Assembly (NCBI GenBank): GCA_029449245.1
Contig: JANATF010000009.1
Coordinates: 1,116,001 to 1,180,000 of the forward strand
Direction: 5' to 3'
Source of the DNA: Mortierella alpina
Taxonomy: Eukaryota; Mortierellomycota; Mortierellomycetes; Mortierellales; Mortierellaceae
Length of the DNA: 64,000 nt
Notes under the pieces: model-generated
Seen by the model: the letters and a program-made list of their open reading frames with translations, nothing else
What the model was told of the DNA's origin: nothing
Databases searched by the model: none
Position numbers and translations under genes: made by a program
In this document: one piece after another, positions 32,425 through 44,952 of the stretch
How positions within the stretch are numbered: the stretch's first letter is position 1
Layout: each line of letters starts with the position of its first letter

Positions 32425-35400
32425 TCAGGCAACGGTGTGGGCAGTTCCGAGAATGATGACCCCTAATATCACGACCAGTCTTAAAAACACTTCTAGCTGA
32501 TCCATGGGCAGGGCTGCCTCATTTGTCTGGTACGAAAGAGCTACGCTGTTCTCAACCGCAAGAGATGCTGCGCTTTGCATCTCTGAGATAACGTCCCTAT
32601 GCATAACCATAAAGTCTTTCAATAGTGGCCGGAGGACTCCTTGAATAGCTTCAACTGTCCCACGGCTGACCTCGAATCGCGCAAACAAATCGTCCTGACT
32701 TTCATCGGCGGCGCCATCCGAGTTCAATGCTGTGGCGTTATCGTCCATGTCACTGTCACTATCGGAGGCAACATCAACCTCGGCGTTGCTTTCACGAACA
32801 GTAAAGAGGGTGGCAAGGTGGTTGGTGACGCTTCGAAGAAGAGTAGAGAGTGTTCCGCGTGGCCGAGCCTGACTCGTGCTGGAAGGGCGCGTTGTCTCAG
32901 GAGCGACGGCACTCGAAGTGCCGCTATTTTCCATGGCCTCCATAACCGATACTGTGGCTGCAGAGTTGGTGGTCCAAAAGATACAGTTGCCATGGAGCAC
33001 CCAATGCTCCGTAGAAGTCTCTCCTAGCCAAGGACTGTGCACGCGGCTCTGGTCGCTGAGAGAAGGGTCCTGTTTTTGTGGGGGAGAATATCGCACCTTT
33101 GACGCTTGCTGACAGGACCGATACTGACATGGCTGATGAGACTGAGACTCCCGAGAAGATTCCTCCCTGAACCATCTCTGAGCACGCCCAAACTCGAAAA
33201 ACCGTCGTCGTGGCTGTCGTTCACTGGGATAATTGCGCATCTGCGATGTTGCTTGCTGCTGTTGATATTGCTGCTGCTGCTGCTGGAGTTGTTGCTGCTG
33301 CTGTTGTTGTTGTTGTTGTTGCTGGTGATGCTGTTTTAATGAACATTCCGGATCATTAAAATACAATCCCTCCAGTCTCTTGCATGTTGTGAGGATAACG
33401 CCTTTCAAAAAGTCTTCCTTGAAATGACGAGAGCCAAGAGACAGGAATCGCAGAGATCGACAGGTGCCTTTGACGATTTCAGTAACACCGACAGTAGTGA
33501 GCTGAACAGTCCCGAGCTCCAGTCTCTCGAGTGGCGCAATAATCGTCTTTAACCCAGATGCTTGACCGGAGGATGTTTCCAATGAGCCAGGTCCCATCGC
33601 GCCATTCCCTGCTATACCCGCACCACTGTCAGTGCTGTCGATCCTTAACCCGGCTAGCAGTTCCTTGTCACTTGCAAGAGATTTGTGCACACCAAGAACT
33701 CGGAGCTTTGGACACCTTGTCAGTAAGTTTGCCAAAGCCACACCACCAACATCGACACAGCTTGTAACCGTGAACACCTCAAGAGAGTGGCCCGCAACCA
33801 CAATCAGCTTTTCAATAGCGCTATCGGTGACGGACCCGGGACCCAAGAAGACTTGAGAGAGCCTGCATGATTGGTGCGAACCTACTGCTGGCGGAACGCT
33901 TAGACCCTTGAGCAAGGCTCCAAGTAGTTGGTTGTCGACGAACCCACCCTGTAGTCGAAGATACTGAAGACCCGAGAATTGCTGACCACCAAAAAGTCGG
34001 TCCAATTCCGCGGCTGTGTCCAGGCCCAGCTCAGAGGCGCGCATCTTCTCGTTGGCGTGGAAATCAAGCGCCTGGATCTGGTGGCCACCACATCGTGATC
34101 GGATACATTCTAGAACACGGACAAGCATTTGCGGAGAGGCCTGCGGATGAACAAAGTTCAAGACAACACGCCTCACTAAACTGCTATAAGTCCATCGAGG
34201 TAAGACAACCAACGATTTTGCCCACGACGTCGACAACGAGCTGGGAAGGTCATATGTGGCTCGAGGACAAACATCGTTCAGTTGACCATGGAGAACGCTC
34301 TTGCGGAGCCCACGAAGGCCCCCAGCGTTAGCCTTGACAATGCTTGACACACCGAAACCTGATCCAATCCTGGAGATGAATCCTTGGCGATCCATCGGTG
34401 CGCGAGGCGGCCGGGGTTTTTCATTGGAGCAGTGGTGTTCCTGCCTCAAAGTGGAGAGCAAAGACTGCATCTGAAAGGTGTCATGGCCATGGAAGACCAG
34501 ACTGTTCCAGAGCATGTGGACAACCATGTCTGAAAAGCGCTTGTTTACAAGCAGCAATTGGAAAGGCGCAGCCAGACGCGATGCGTGCATAGACGTGTGT
34601 CCGCCCTGATATTCACCTCGTTTGAGATTGCACCGTCCATCTGAAGAGTCAGGAAATACGGAACGGTTGTTATCCAATTCGCTCGGGCCACTCCTCGAAT
34701 GTCGATGTACATCTGCCGTCGTTGCTGATTTTGAAAAAATTAGGGATGGTGATAGGGAAAGGGGTGGGCTATTGATAGGCTGAGAATAGGAGGACGGTGC
34801 TATGGCAGCAGAAGCAGCAAACCCATCGAGACTTGATTTTGCCTTCATGCTCATGCTGATACTCGAGCTCCTTGTATGCCATCGCTTTGCATGTGAGGGA
34901 CAGGAGGTGGTGGTCGTGGTGGTCGTATTGATGGTGGTGGTACGAGCGGCGTTATTATTGAACTCCCGATCAAGAGGTACAATACTTTCGCCCTCCTTAC
35001 TGCACACTGCTGCTACTGCTACTGCAATTGCAGTTGCAGTTGCAGTTTTCATACCCCAGTCTGTTGTTGTCGACAGAGGGGTTGCATGAAAGAAAGGCTG
35101 TTCTCGAGGCAGGGGCAGCGAATCTGCCAATGAAATGGGCAATGACGGTGTTGTGCTTGTTGTTAATGCAGTTTCGCCTGTTGCTGTTGATGCTGAAGCT
35201 GCAGCTGAAGTGGCGTCTATAATAAGAGAGGTGAATCAAAGAGATAATGCTGCGTGAATAGGTGGTCAAAGATGCAGGATTCGGTAAAGGGGTGTTCTTT
35301 GATTAAGGTTGTACAGTAATGCCAGAACACGCCTTGATCGGGCTGCTGCTGGACGCATGTCACTTTGGATGATGTGGGAAGGTGGTACGAAGGAAGGACT

Positions 35401-36192
35401 GCAGGGACAGTAGGCGAGCTCAAGTCCAACTTGCTTCTCTTCTTTTGCGGAGACCGAATCTTCAGGCAGCGTGTCGACAGTTGAAGCAAGTTCACATTAA
35501 TTCCTACCTGTGAGCGATATCCTTGATCCATTGCTGCAGGTTATTTGGCGACCATGAGGCTTCCGAGAGTGTCGGCGAGCAATGGGCAAGAGAGACGTCG
35601 TGGGTACGAGCGCCTTGAATGTAAAACGATGAAGGTTACTCAATTGGGGCTGGTTAAGTATAGCGTTATGTCGCGCGACCGTGTTGTGGTGCTGGTGCAG
35701 AGGGTGTAGACGCGACAGGAGATGATGGTACCCGTGTTGGTGGGCTTTCTGTTGTGACCCTCGACGCCTGCGACTAAACAGATCGAAATTGATGCCTGGA
35801 AACGAAGTTGCAGCGGAGAAGCTGCTACCAAGAGCTAAGGCTCCCTGCCCTTGGGTTGCAATGATCTGTCTCCTCTTTTTCCTTAGAACGGTGTCGCTAG
35901 TCTTACTATTCATGGGAGATTGACCGAGACGATTACTGCCGACATTGCTGATATCACTGACGGATTGGATGTAGGATGTGGGGGAAGGCAACTGCCTAGT
36001 GTTGTAACTGCCAGTGTCGGTGAGGCTGTGGCAGAGGGTGCAGTGGAAGCAATCGTGGCAAGACTGGCCATTGAGTGCGACCAAGGGACACGACCATAGT
36101 AAGTTGTCGAGCTCTCCTTGACAGCAATAGCTGATAATGTGGCAAAGGATTTCATCCGGCAGATCCAGGAGTTGGCGAGTATAGGAAGCCAT
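32425..36192 (-). CDS. F-box/LRR protein with poly-Q tract and hydrophobic C-terminal tail
   Basis: Exons 36192-35508 and 35216-32425 are joined by a 291-bp phase-1 intron, giving 1158 aa. The N-terminus has an F-box core, LLDLPDEILCHIISYCC (residues 8-24), which in the family docks to Skp1 in SCF ubiquitin ligases. After about 350 low-complexity residues come degenerate leucine-rich repeats, for example LQYLRLQGGFVDNQLLGALL, SLEVFTVTSCVDVGGVALAN and LRFLSLGSRHFKEDFL. A Gln-rich tract of more than 25 residues follows, encoded at about 33245-33330. The final residues LRLVVILGVIILGTAHTVA form one hydrophobic span at the very C-terminus, a possible tail anchor. Family assignment comes from the F-box plus LRR pattern; the substrate is unknown. 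Confidence 0.78.
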
Positions 36193-39107
36193 GGCGTTTC
36201 GTTCTCTACTGGGGTATGTGTGTGGGCGAGGAAGGGTTGACTCTGTAGGGAAGGAGTAGGGAAGGAGTAGGAGTGGGCAGTGGAGACAGAGAGACAGAAG
36301 AGGAGGCAAGGAAAAAAAATATAAAATAGAATAAAAAGAAAGAGTGCACACAAGAAATAGAGATCAGTCTCATGGGAAATGCATGGTGTATGTAGACGAA
36401 CTGGATGCAGGACAGGGCAGCTTGAGATTGCAGGCCAAAAGCCAATTCTCATTCGGAGTGTGCATCGCAGTCGCTGCACAATGCACGAACATCCATGCGA
36501 AGCGAGAGCAGATCTTGTGTTTACTCGTCACTCCCTACTGCAGCACACGCATTGTGCACAGAAACAACATATCGCACAGCGCACAGGCTGCACGAATTCC
36601 ATGGACCTGCCATTCGGAATGAGCAATGCCTGCCCACAAGAGTCGGCAAGCCTGGCCCAGGAAGCCAGAGCTGTAGGGCGCAACGAGGCAGAGACTTACT
36701 TGATTTTGCGTGTTGGCTACAGCAGAAGGGCGCCTCTCGGTTGGACGCGGGCAGTCGGATGGACAAGGTCCAGAAGGTGCACGGCGGAGGAGGTATGCGA
36801 GAAAAGGGTCAAGGTCGGAACAGAGAACGATCCGTATCTAGGAGAGCGGCCTCACACAGGAGCGGATGGGGTGTGGATATAACAAAAGAAAAGGAGCAAA
36901 GCAAGAAGCACAAACGAAATGGTCCACTCCATCATCCGCACCCGTTTAAAAAACAGATGTCAGCCGTTAGACTTCCCGCCGTAACTCGCTCCACTAAAAG
37001 GAAACCGCCTCAGAACTGCACCGACCAGTAATCGACAGTGAACAATATTCCGGACGTGGTCAATCTCTTTTCCCGTGCGTCCCCTGGCGTGTAAAAATAC
37101 AATCAACCGCCATGGAAACGCCGTGAAAAAGTCCTTCCCGCTTGCAATCGCACACGCTACACCTTGCCTGCCCTTTGTGTCCCACGAAACGCGTTTGATG
37201 GGTGCTCAAAGTCATATTGATGCTGTGAGCACTCCAGCCTCCACGTCAAAAGCGGCTACATCGGCGGCAGCTGCAACAGTGGTAAACACAATCCAAGCGG
37301 ATGCACAGGAGAACAACGCTGTCCTATATTGATTGGGTTGGGTTGTGTGACAAGGACGGACGGACGAGACCACAAAGGACAGGCCCAAAAAAATCAATCA
37401 GCATGCACACGGTGCTAACAGGCTGCCCTAAACAATAAAGCACCTACCGCCTTGCACTTGAGAATGTCCGTCACCTTGGTCTCGAACATTTCAAATGCCT
37501 TTACTCGGACTTACTGAATAACGTCTAATGAAGCCCGCGGAGGCTAGATGTCTGGGGAGCACGGAAAGGACAGCTCCGTAACAAGTATTCAGAGCGATCA
37601 ATTCATGGACAGCCTCCCCTCTGGTCATCTGAAAATAGGGTATGGAGGTTCAATTTTTCGTGTACTCTCGCATACGAATCTATCGCAATCTCCATCACTA
37701 CCTCCTGAAAAACAAACGCATCTTGCATCAGCTACCGCATCGACTCCAAACGTCAGTGTTCGTTCTGTGCCTTCTTTGGTACATCACGTAAGGCATCAAA
37801 GAAAGACTGACTGAGGAGACTACAATACAAATAGCACACGAGTGGCAAAGAGTGAGGGGTGATGTGCCAAGGGTTTTTGCGAGTGGAGAATAATGGAACC
37901 ATTCTTGCTCTACTAACAACGCTCCCGAAGTTTTTTTTTTTCTTTGCATGTAAGTTGTCGTCACTTTCGTCTTTATTGAGTTTCCGTTGAAAAGGCGGGA
38001 TGCGCCCTTGAAAAGTGTTATGGTGCCACAGAAGAGCAGCAAGAGAGCAGCTATCCAAAGGACTGGAGGTTGAACTGTTTGAGAACGAGTCCTCTTTTGA
38101 CTGCAGGCCATAACAGGAGTGATATCTACTACTTTGCCCTGTATTCTCCTTGTGTTTTGTTTTCGTTTCGTGTACCAACGACAATTTGCTGTTGCAATCA
38201 AGGGGGTTGGCGCTACGCCCGGATGTGGGAGAACATGAAAATCTGGCAGAGGCCCAAGAGAGGAGGCTCCATCATTCTTTGCCCTGAAATCTCTGGATCG
38301 TAACTCAAGGAATCGGGAGGATGTAGGTCGACAGCGAAGCGAAGCCCTTGACCGTTTGCATCCTTTTCTAACCCTACCTTTGTCAGACTGCTGCACTTGC
38401 TGTGGGAAAGAGACTCAACCAGACAGCTCGCTGATATTTGTGCTACCTGATTCGTTCTTCTGAAAAAAACCACCTTGGGTCTATTACACTCTTCAAGAAG
38501 CGCAAGCTGATAGATCTTCCTGTCTCCACAGCCGCCTGCATTTTTCCCGTCTCTGTGCAACCAAACCCAAAAGCGTACTGCTATCCTTACATCCACGAGT
38601 GTCCATTTTTGGACAGGTCATCTCCATGCCCGCACTCGTGTGGTAAGTCCCAGATCAGCAAAGGCAAAGACCTTGCAACGCGTATCAGGGCACTCCTCTC
38701 TAGTGATTAGCACCCGGACCATTATCAAGCTGGCCGCGCGTTATCATGATTAAAAATAGGGTAACGAAAAAACGTTGCGCATATTCATTCAAAGAACAGA
38801 CTCAGCTGAAGATCGTGCATGAGCGCTGCCCAGAACTCGACATGCACTTAGACTTTCCCGTCAATGATGTGGTTGCTTGTGCATACACAATGTCTGTATT
38901 TGCTACGCCCTGGCCCAGCGCTTGCCAACGGTCGGTTCCTTTGGAAATAACAGACAGAGCACTCTCCCAACTTTCATAAAACAGTGGTAATGGCCGCAAC
39001 GTCGGTAAAAGCATAACAGAGCAGAGCTTCTGCACGGGATCACTTGATGAAAGAGACGCGACGAAGGAAACTCCGACAAAAGCGAGTTCAAAATTGAAAA
39101 AGCAATT
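36193..39107. other. 2.9-kb region with no supported gene
   Basis: The F-box gene's promoter occupies the left part. The rest has only short open frames. The best is a minus-strand frame from an ATG at 38111 to 37728 (127 aa) with one hydrophobic helix (VLWIAALLLLFCGTITLF) flanked by basic residues. It could be a small membrane protein, but nothing else supports it. No rRNA or further tRNA was seen. Confidence 0.45.
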
Positions 39108-39178
39108 GCCCACTGCAGGGATCGAACCTGCTACCTTCTGCTTACTAGGCAGACGCTCTACCAATGAGCTAAGCGGGC
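39108..39178 (-). tRNA. tRNA-Thr (anticodon AGT)
   Basis: 71 nt with no intron. Read on the minus strand, the 7-bp acceptor stem GCCCGCT pairs with AGTGGGC (one G-T). The D-arm and A box include TAGCTCATTGG. The anticodon stem TCTGC/GCAGA encloses loop CTAGTAA with anticodon AGT. The T-arm GCAGG/CCTGC encloses TTCGATC (B box). A TTTTT terminator follows within about 10 nt of the 3' end. Confidence 0.95.
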
Positions 39179-39352
39179 TTTCGACCTTCATAAGGTCAAT
39201 CAAGCCGGCGTCCGATTGGACGATGGTTGGTTGAAAATTTATTCCCGGAAAATATTATGAATCAATGAGCAAAATATTGTAATTATAGAGGTTTCAATCT
39301 AAATATTGCTCTTAGAGAGGTATTTTCATGCATTTTCATATAATACAGGTCG

Positions 39353-39953
39353 TCAAAAAAATCGTACCGAGACCATCACTTGAAAATCAATCGCGCAATC
39401 CGTCATCCACAAGTTCGTTGGGTACCTGGCCGAGCAGGCCACCGAGCTGATATGGAAGCCCCGATGTAAAGCCACCATTGCATGGGAACGAGAGCAAGGC
39501 ATCACACCAGCCCAGAAGAGGGCCGTCTATCACGGACCCAGAGGCGACTGGAGCGCAGGGTACGGGTTCAAGTTCAGTATGGATCACTGCCCGTGCAGCC
39601 ATTTGCTCGTCGACCACCATAACGGCCAATGCCCAGGCCCAGTCCGTGACCCACTCGCAGCGGACCACACACTTTTGGAGTGCTGGCTGGGAAAGCAGCA
39701 CAGGACCACCATGGAGGGAGTAGGGAAGATACCCTTTTTATAACAGCAACCTTCGTCCGTTAGACACGCTGATGAGGCGTGGCAATAGTCGCGCGGGCCT
39801 GAGGGGTTGGAACCCAGGGAACGTGACTTGTCTTATGATGACTAGGACTCGATCCAAGGAGGATGGAATGAATGGTAGATCTTTGCCAGGTAGTTCTTAA
39901 GATTCGTAGCGTCATTCGACTTGAGAGGCATATTGTTATAAAAAAAAAAAAAA
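39353..39953 (+). mobile_element. 5'-truncated retroelement copy 1, poly(A)-ended
   Basis: Opens with the 17-mer ATCGTACCGAGACCATC at 39361. A decayed coding end (39387-39743) reads VIHKFVGYLAEQATELIWKP, then RCKATIAWEREQGIT, a CPCSH...CPG zinc-like segment and a stop. An untranslated 3' region follows (29 bp at 39771-39799 identical to copy 2), then a run of 14 A. The layout (coding 3' end, 3'UTR, poly(A), no 5' part) resembles a LINE-type insertion. The element class is not proven, since no reverse transcriptase domain is present in the truncated copy. Confidence 0.65.
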
Positions 39954-40990
39954 ATCGTACCGAGACCATCGTTCACATCGTTGCCAGCAAAGGATATCAA
40001 GGACTCTTTATTATGGATCGCCGGCGCGCGAGACAGGATCCAATCCGAGACCGACAGCGACGATGACAGCGACGACTACGACATGTTCGACCCCACGAAC
40101 GATTGGCACGTTCATGATCTATACCGAGGACTGGTACCCATACTTTTGGCTACCATATGGGCAGGAATGTTCGTGACAAGCCATAGCACCGCAAGATACA
40201 TGGTTGCACGGTTTGTGCAGGCCATCGAGGAGTACATGCGCAAATGGATCTGGAACAGTCGATGTGAACTCACTGTCGACTGGGAGAAATCGGAAGGAAT
40301 TACCACTGTGAGCAAACGCGCCCGGGGACGCACGAGTGTTGGGGACCACTCTTGGAGCAGTGGTGATTTCTCCGATCTATCCTTGAGACAGGGACTAGCG
40401 GTTGATGGGAAAGTGACAAATACTGCAGCGGACAAGCGAATCATCGGAAATTTTGATGGGAAGAACACACTCAATGTTATGGAACGCCTTGGGAGGTTGC
40501 AACATTGTTTATGATCGACGACTCCGACTAAACGAGGCCTAGTGTCCAACAGGTCACGTAGAGGACGAGTCCGGCCGTTCATGCGTCCGGGGGTTATGGA
40601 CATGGAGGGATACTGGCCGGCGCGGGCTGGCGCGGCAGTAACGGAGGAGCCGTGGTTGCTCAACTAACGGCCTAGTCCTACATAGTTTTGAATCGCCCTC
40701 TTAACATGCTCTCGGGGATCGTAGTTAACAAAAAAAATATATATATATATAATATAGGTCGTTCAGTCCGCGCACCGACCACCATGAGTACGGAGGATGC
40801 CTTTTTTTCAAGAACACCTTCCATCTGTTAGACACTGATGAGGCGTGGCAATAGTCGCGCGGGCCGAGGGGTTGAAAAGAACCCAGCGAACGTAGCGTCT
40901 TATGATGGCTAGGATTCGATGTTTGCCAGGTACATGTAGTTCTTAAGTTTCGCAGCGTCGTTCGACTTGAGAGGCAGGTTGTTGACGACG
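39954..40990 (+). mobile_element. 5'-truncated retroelement copy 2, in tandem with copy 1
   Basis: Begins with the same 17-mer (39954-39970) right after copy 1's A tract. An open frame at 39981-40514 includes an acidic segment (SETDSDDDSDDYDMFDPTND) and then FVQAIEEYMRKWIWNSRC and TVDWEKSEGIT, aligning with copy 1 (shared F-V, IW, RC, WE, GIT, KR), and ends NVMERLGRLQHCL. The 3' region at about 40817-40985 matches copy 1's 3' region, including the identical 29 bp at 40837-40865. The copies are diverged relatives rather than one recent duplication. An A/AT tract near 40731-40755 may be a further junction. Confidence 0.6.
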
Positions 40991-42014
40991 TGGTAACTAA
41001 AGCCATCATGTTCCGAGTTGAATGCTGTTCTGTCCGAAGGGAAACTCGAGATAAATATTATTATGCCCATCTAATATCCAACATGATGGAGACGCGTGAA
41101 GGTCCGCGCACACTTTCCTCTCGACAATAACGGTGAATTTCGTATGTAGAATCAAGGAGTGCCGCATGCGTCTCCGAAAGTGATCTCCGCAGCTTGGCTG
41201 CAGACAAAAGCTCCCATCTGCACCCCACAAAAAGCAAAAAGCACAAGCCAGTCTCGCTGTGGAGGGTGGTTTTTGCGCGTTGAGCATAGTTGCACAAAGT
41301 AAGGCCCATCTTGCATTGTTGAGCTGAGGTGGTTCTGCGGGGAGTTTGAGGAAAAAAAAGGGGGGAGATGGGGGCAAGATGAAGGGACGGTGGGGTCAGG
41401 CGAGTGGGCGATGTGATTTGGTGGCGAGCGCTCATGGCCAGCGCTTGGGGGTACGGCACGACTCGCACCCCGTGCTCCTCTGTGCCTGAGAGGCCTCGTT
41501 CGGCCGTGAGCGGGGCGAGGAAAGTCATGCTAGCCTGAGCTGGGACAGGCGCCGCTTGAGTGGCTCTGCGCAACCGCGCGGCAGAGTGTTGTCAACAGCG
41601 CCCATGTGCATGGACAAAGGGAAAATGGGCAATGGGGTAATGGGCAATGGGTCAATGATCATGGTCAATGGACAAGAATGGCATGGTGAGCGTGGTCTCC
41701 CTGCTCGCCGTCCTCTTGAGGTCATTGCAAAAGTATCGTCTTGACCCCCTAACCTTTTTCGCTTTTGTCTCCTCTTTTTTGGTATCTTTTTTCTCTCACT
41801 CGCACTCTCTCTCTCTCTCACTCTGTCTCTCACTCTCACTCTCACTCTTGTTCTCTCGCACCCAGCATTCCCTTCGCTGATGCGAATGCACATTCTTCAC
41901 GACTCCGCCCTCCCCATCGCTCCGCCAGGACCTGTTGCCTCCTAGACCATTGCCACTGGCTTCCACATCGCATTCCCGTATTTCCACGCTCCTTCGCTCT
42001 ACACGCATATCACC
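40991..42014. other. Promoter and leader of the GRR1-like gene
   Basis: Contains no supported gene. A strongly C/T-rich microsatellite (CTCT repeats at about 41795-41865) precedes the ATG at 42015 by about 150 bp, typical of a fungal leader or promoter. Confidence 0.5.
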
Positions 42015-44706
42015 ATGCAGACCTGTCTCACTCAGCTGCGCCAGGAGACCGATACCTTGGCCGCCTGCAAAGACATGGCCCCCATCCACTCCTCAGATCC
42101 GATCTGGACCTCCGCCTCCTCCTCTTCATCGTCTCTATCCAACGATAGCAGCTTCGGCGCCACGGAAAAGGGTCAGCGTGTGGACAGGGACGTGTCGGAC
42201 AGCGCGTGCATAACGACGACCAGTGCTCGTGATGCTCCACAGCAGACTGTAGTGCCCGTCAGTCATTCCACCACGCACATCATCGTCACGGACAGCAGCG
42301 ACACCGTACTGTCAGCTCCGGTGCTAACTCGTCCCGGATCATCCTCTCCGACACTGCCCTCTGAAATCATCCTGTACATGTTCAAGTTTTTGGCCACAGC
42401 CCACGATCTCCGGTCTGCCATCCTGGTCTGTAAGCTGTGGTGTAGCTGCGGGATGGATCTTTTGTGGTCAAAGCCTTCGCTGATGACCCTATCGGTAGCA
42501 GAAAAGATGATCCACACCATAGACCAGTCGGAGGCCTTTTTTCCGTACGCGCACTACATTCGCCGGCTCAACTTCTCGTTTCTGTCGCAAGATCTGACAG
42601 ATACTGTCCTGACTCGATTTGCACAATGCTCAAGGTTGGAGCGACTGCTGTTACCTGGAAGCCTTCAGACAACTGCCACGGGACTGAAGCGAATTCTTTC
42701 CAGAGGCTCAGGGCTGTTCTCGCTCGACCTGTCCGACATCCCCGCTGTGACAGACGAGGTGATAGAGCACGTTGCTGCAGAGTGCAAGCGATTGCACACC
42801 TTATGTCTAGGGTCGTGTACGGATATCACGGATAATTCCATCGTAACGCTGGCAGAGAGTTGCACTCACTTGAAAAGGGTGAGTTTTGTGCTTGATCTCT
42901 GTTCCAGGGCAATGGGCTGGTGACTGAGATCGGCGTGCGTTCAAAATCGCACTCTGCGTCTATTCCGCATTCCTTCCAGTACCCAGATTATGGTTTACTT
43001 GAACAACTTTGAGTGCTATTTTTACAAGCACGCTATACACTGCTGAGCATCACATTGTCACCGTGTCATATCTGACATATAGACCCTTTCCCAAGGAATG
43101 ACGGCACTATCTTGAAACTGACCTTCCTGCCATGCCCCCCATATCGCTCTCATTCTAGATCAAGCTGAGCCAGTGCACACACCTGACAAATAGCTCTATC
43201 CTGGCCTTGACCCAAAACTGTCCGCAGCTCATCGAGATTGATGTGAGTAACTGCAACCAGGTCACCGACGTCGCTGTCCAAGCCATCTTTGACAATCTGC
43301 CCCTGATCAGAGATATCAACCTGACGCTTTTGACAGAGATCACCAACGCAGCATTCTCAACTATCCACTCCGCTAACCACCGGTTCGAACAACTTCGGGT
43401 CCTGAACTTGACATCATGCGGACTCATCACGGACGAGACACTGGCTAGGATTATTCCCGCAGCGCCCCGTCTTCGCAACCTGGCACTCACAAAGTGCGAC
43501 AAAATCACCGACGTTGGCGCCAGTGTCATCAAAACTCTTGGCAAGCACCTACACTACTTGCATTTGGGACACTGCTGTAAAATCACGGACAGGTTCATAG
43601 TGACATTGGCTCAGCATTGCACCAGGATCCGTTATCTCGATCTAGCTTGTTGCTCCAAACTTACGGACGCAGCCGTCTTTGCACTCGCACAATTGCCCAA
43701 ACTACGCCGCATTGGACTCGTCAAGTGCTCCAATATCACGGATCACGGAATCTACGCCATTTTGGTCTCTCACATCTTGCCTCAGACGCTTGAGAGGGTC
43801 CATCTGTCCTACTGTGTGCATCTTTCGGACACAGCAGTAGCGGCTTTGGTCAGCCAGTGCTCCAAACTGACGCACCTCTCGCTCACGGGAGTTCCGGCAT
43901 TCATCTCACCCCGGTATCAAAAGTTCTGCCGAGCACCACCCGTAGAGTTCACACCACATCAGCGCGAAGTCTTTTGTGTTTTCTCGGGCAAAGGTGTGAG
44001 AGAACTCCGACAGTACATGCAGGAGAATGAACTGGCCATGTCTTCTGCTGCCAACAACATGGCGAGCATCAGAGCCAACTATCGGATCATGACCTCGACG
44101 GTGGCATCGATGGTGGCAGCTACGGAGGCCGCAGCAGTAGCGGCTGCAGCTGCAGCTGGAGTGGCAGCTTTGGGATCATCACCCACTCCGTCCGCATCTT
44201 CATCCTCCTCTGCAGCATTCACAGCGGCAACATTGTTGGCGCAAATAGGAACAGATATTCTCGCCACCACTGCAAGTGTGACTTCATTGGGAGATGCGTT
44301 ACCTTCCACAACTGCGGGCCACGGTGTGAGCCAAAGTCAGGATCTGATTTTAGCGTCGGAAGTGGCAGCGACACCCCAGGAGCAAGCTGAGAATGTTGAG
44401 GATGTGGTGATGGCGGTGGTTTCTGCAGAGGAGCCGCCAGAATTTCCGCCTCTTCAGCATCCATATCACCAACACGCCCATCACCATCTTGATCACAGAG
44501 ACGTCGATGACCGTGGCCAGGACATGGAGTTGGATTCATGTGTTGAAGTAGGATGTGGTGAGAGTGGTTTAGGGTTATCTAGAATTCCAAGTCCGGGAGC
44601 ATTGGCGAGATCCTTGTATCGAGAGGGCGAAGGCAGTGGCGCAGGAAGCGCCAGCCCCGGGGAGGATGAAGAGGAAGTGGACGACGATGACGACGACGAC
44701 TTTTAA
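42015..44706 (+). CDS. GRR1: F-box/leucine-rich-repeat protein, GRR1-like
   Basis: Substrate receptor of an SCF ubiquitin ligase; yeast Grr1 links nutrient sensing to turnover of cyclins and sugar-signalling regulators. Exons 42015-42878 and 43159-44706 give 803 aa with a phase-0 intron. The Ser-rich N-terminus is followed by an F-box, TLPSEIILYMFKFLATAHDL (about residues 115-155), and then AILVCKLWC. About 12 cysteine-containing LRRs follow, for example LHTLCLGSCTDITDNSIVTL, LIEIDVSNCNQVTDVAVQAI and RYLDLACCSKLTDAAVFALA. After the repeats, VFCVFSGKGVRELRQYMQE is typical of fungal Grr1 proteins. The tail is Ala-rich and then ends in a run of acidic residues. The match to GRR1 rather than other FBXL proteins rests on repeat number and the post-LRR segment. 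Confidence 0.88.
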
Positions 44707-44952
44707 AAAAAAACAATCCTGCAATCATAATACAATAGTTGCAAAGTGTCATGAAGATATGTCCGAGCGTCGTCTGCCACATAGCCCCAATGCACCACGA
44801 AACTGCCACGTAGGCTGCGCCCGCGATCTGTCGATTTTGATTCTTCAGATTTTGATTTTCGCTGTTGCTTTTTTTTCCCCCCTCTCTCTGTCTAAACTGT
44901 GCCTCACACACTTCTCAAGCAAGTGCCAGAATCGCCCAATAACGACAGTCTG

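Noticed and set aside
35222-35507. A separate coding exon inside the F-box/LRR gene intron
   Set aside because: The open frame there does not keep phase with both neighbours, while direct splicing of 35508 to 35216 does.
36379-37031. Overlapping plus-strand frames upstream of the F-box gene
   Set aside because: No family features, and they coincide with the promoter of the divergent gene.
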